DNA of 64,000 nucleotides from Agelas oroides (Eukaryota > Porifera > Demospongiae > Agelasida > Agelasidae). The translations under genes were made by a program, and so were the position numbers. Of the stretch, positions 63,776 to 64,000 are shown piece by piece. The DNA is taken from positions 2,028,415 through 2,092,414 of the forward strand of contig OX422205.1 of assembly GCA_949130485.1 (NCBI GenBank), in the 5' to 3' direction. Every line of letters begins with the position of its first letter. Position 1 is the stretch's first letter. The notes below the pieces were generated by a model. The model saw only the letters and a list, made by a program, of their open reading frames with translations, had not been told where the DNA came from and did not search any database.

Positions 63776-64000
63776 GTAAGATATGCTCATGCACATGCTG
63801 AGTACAGTAACTTCCTTGTGAATTGCATTGAGTGCAATTCATCTAGTCTGTGAAGGGAATTCAGCCACTTTTTAGCTTGCTGAACTGGCCAGCATCTGAG
63901 CTTTAGAAAGGTTATGCTAACCTTGTTCACAAAATTAATAGTGGTATACTGCGGAGAATTGACAAAATGTTGTCAGCTTTACTGTAGTAGTCCATATTTG

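Noticed and set aside
1-64000. CRISPR arrays, operons, rRNA or tRNA genes
   Set aside because: Repeat arrays here lack regular unique spacers; no rRNA or cloverleaf tRNA was recognised by eye. Exon-intron structure shows a eukaryote.

Overview
The window looks like a repeat-rich piece of a metazoan nuclear genome. Coding sequence is split into exons with GT/AG borders, there are no operons, and DNA transposons, MITEs, minisatellites and gene relics fill most of the space. The mix of BEN-type, RAG1-N-terminal-like and PHD-bearing genes or elements fits a sponge or another early-branching marine invertebrate. That placement is an inference; the sequence alone does not fix the species.

The backbone is one host gene on the + strand. 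Eleven consecutive exons (10945 to 63775, continuing past the window) join in phase into the first 414 residues of a SAC1-type phosphoinositide phosphatase, ending just after the catalytic CX5R motif. Its introns range from 130 bp to 19.8 kb. Three of them (13485-33241, 35999-49485, 51933-63121) hold nearly all the other features.

Region by region: 1-2.9 kb is repeats, including a tandemly duplicated palindromic unit. 2922-3362 is a small intronless gene for a secreted Cys-containing protein. 3.4-10.9 kb holds minisatellites, MITEs and two terminal exons of an unidentified minus-strand gene. Intron 1 holds a TIR element that carries a RecQ-helicase fragment. Intron 2 (13.5-33.2 kb) holds a hAT-like relic, a broken BEN-domain gene (minus), an unidentified minus-strand membrane-segment gene, a second BEN-like locus, a Tc1/mariner relic and several tandem arrays. 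Intron 5 (36-49.5 kb) holds a large duplicated segment, a RAG1-N-terminal-like exon, a four-exon minus-strand gene with a ParB-like motif, and old Ty3/Gypsy fragments. Introns 7 and 8 hold a TIR family that includes a 2.2 kb member with a decayed coding minisatellite and an intact PHD-finger exon, a nested MITE insertion, and three DNA-transposase relics.

A recurring theme is a set of TIR elements beginning TAGYCTCG or TAGYCT. Eight of them have 9-bp target-site duplications readable in the sequence (one with a single mismatch). That points to one Mutator-like superfamily active in this genome, with one member carrying a captured host-gene fragment.
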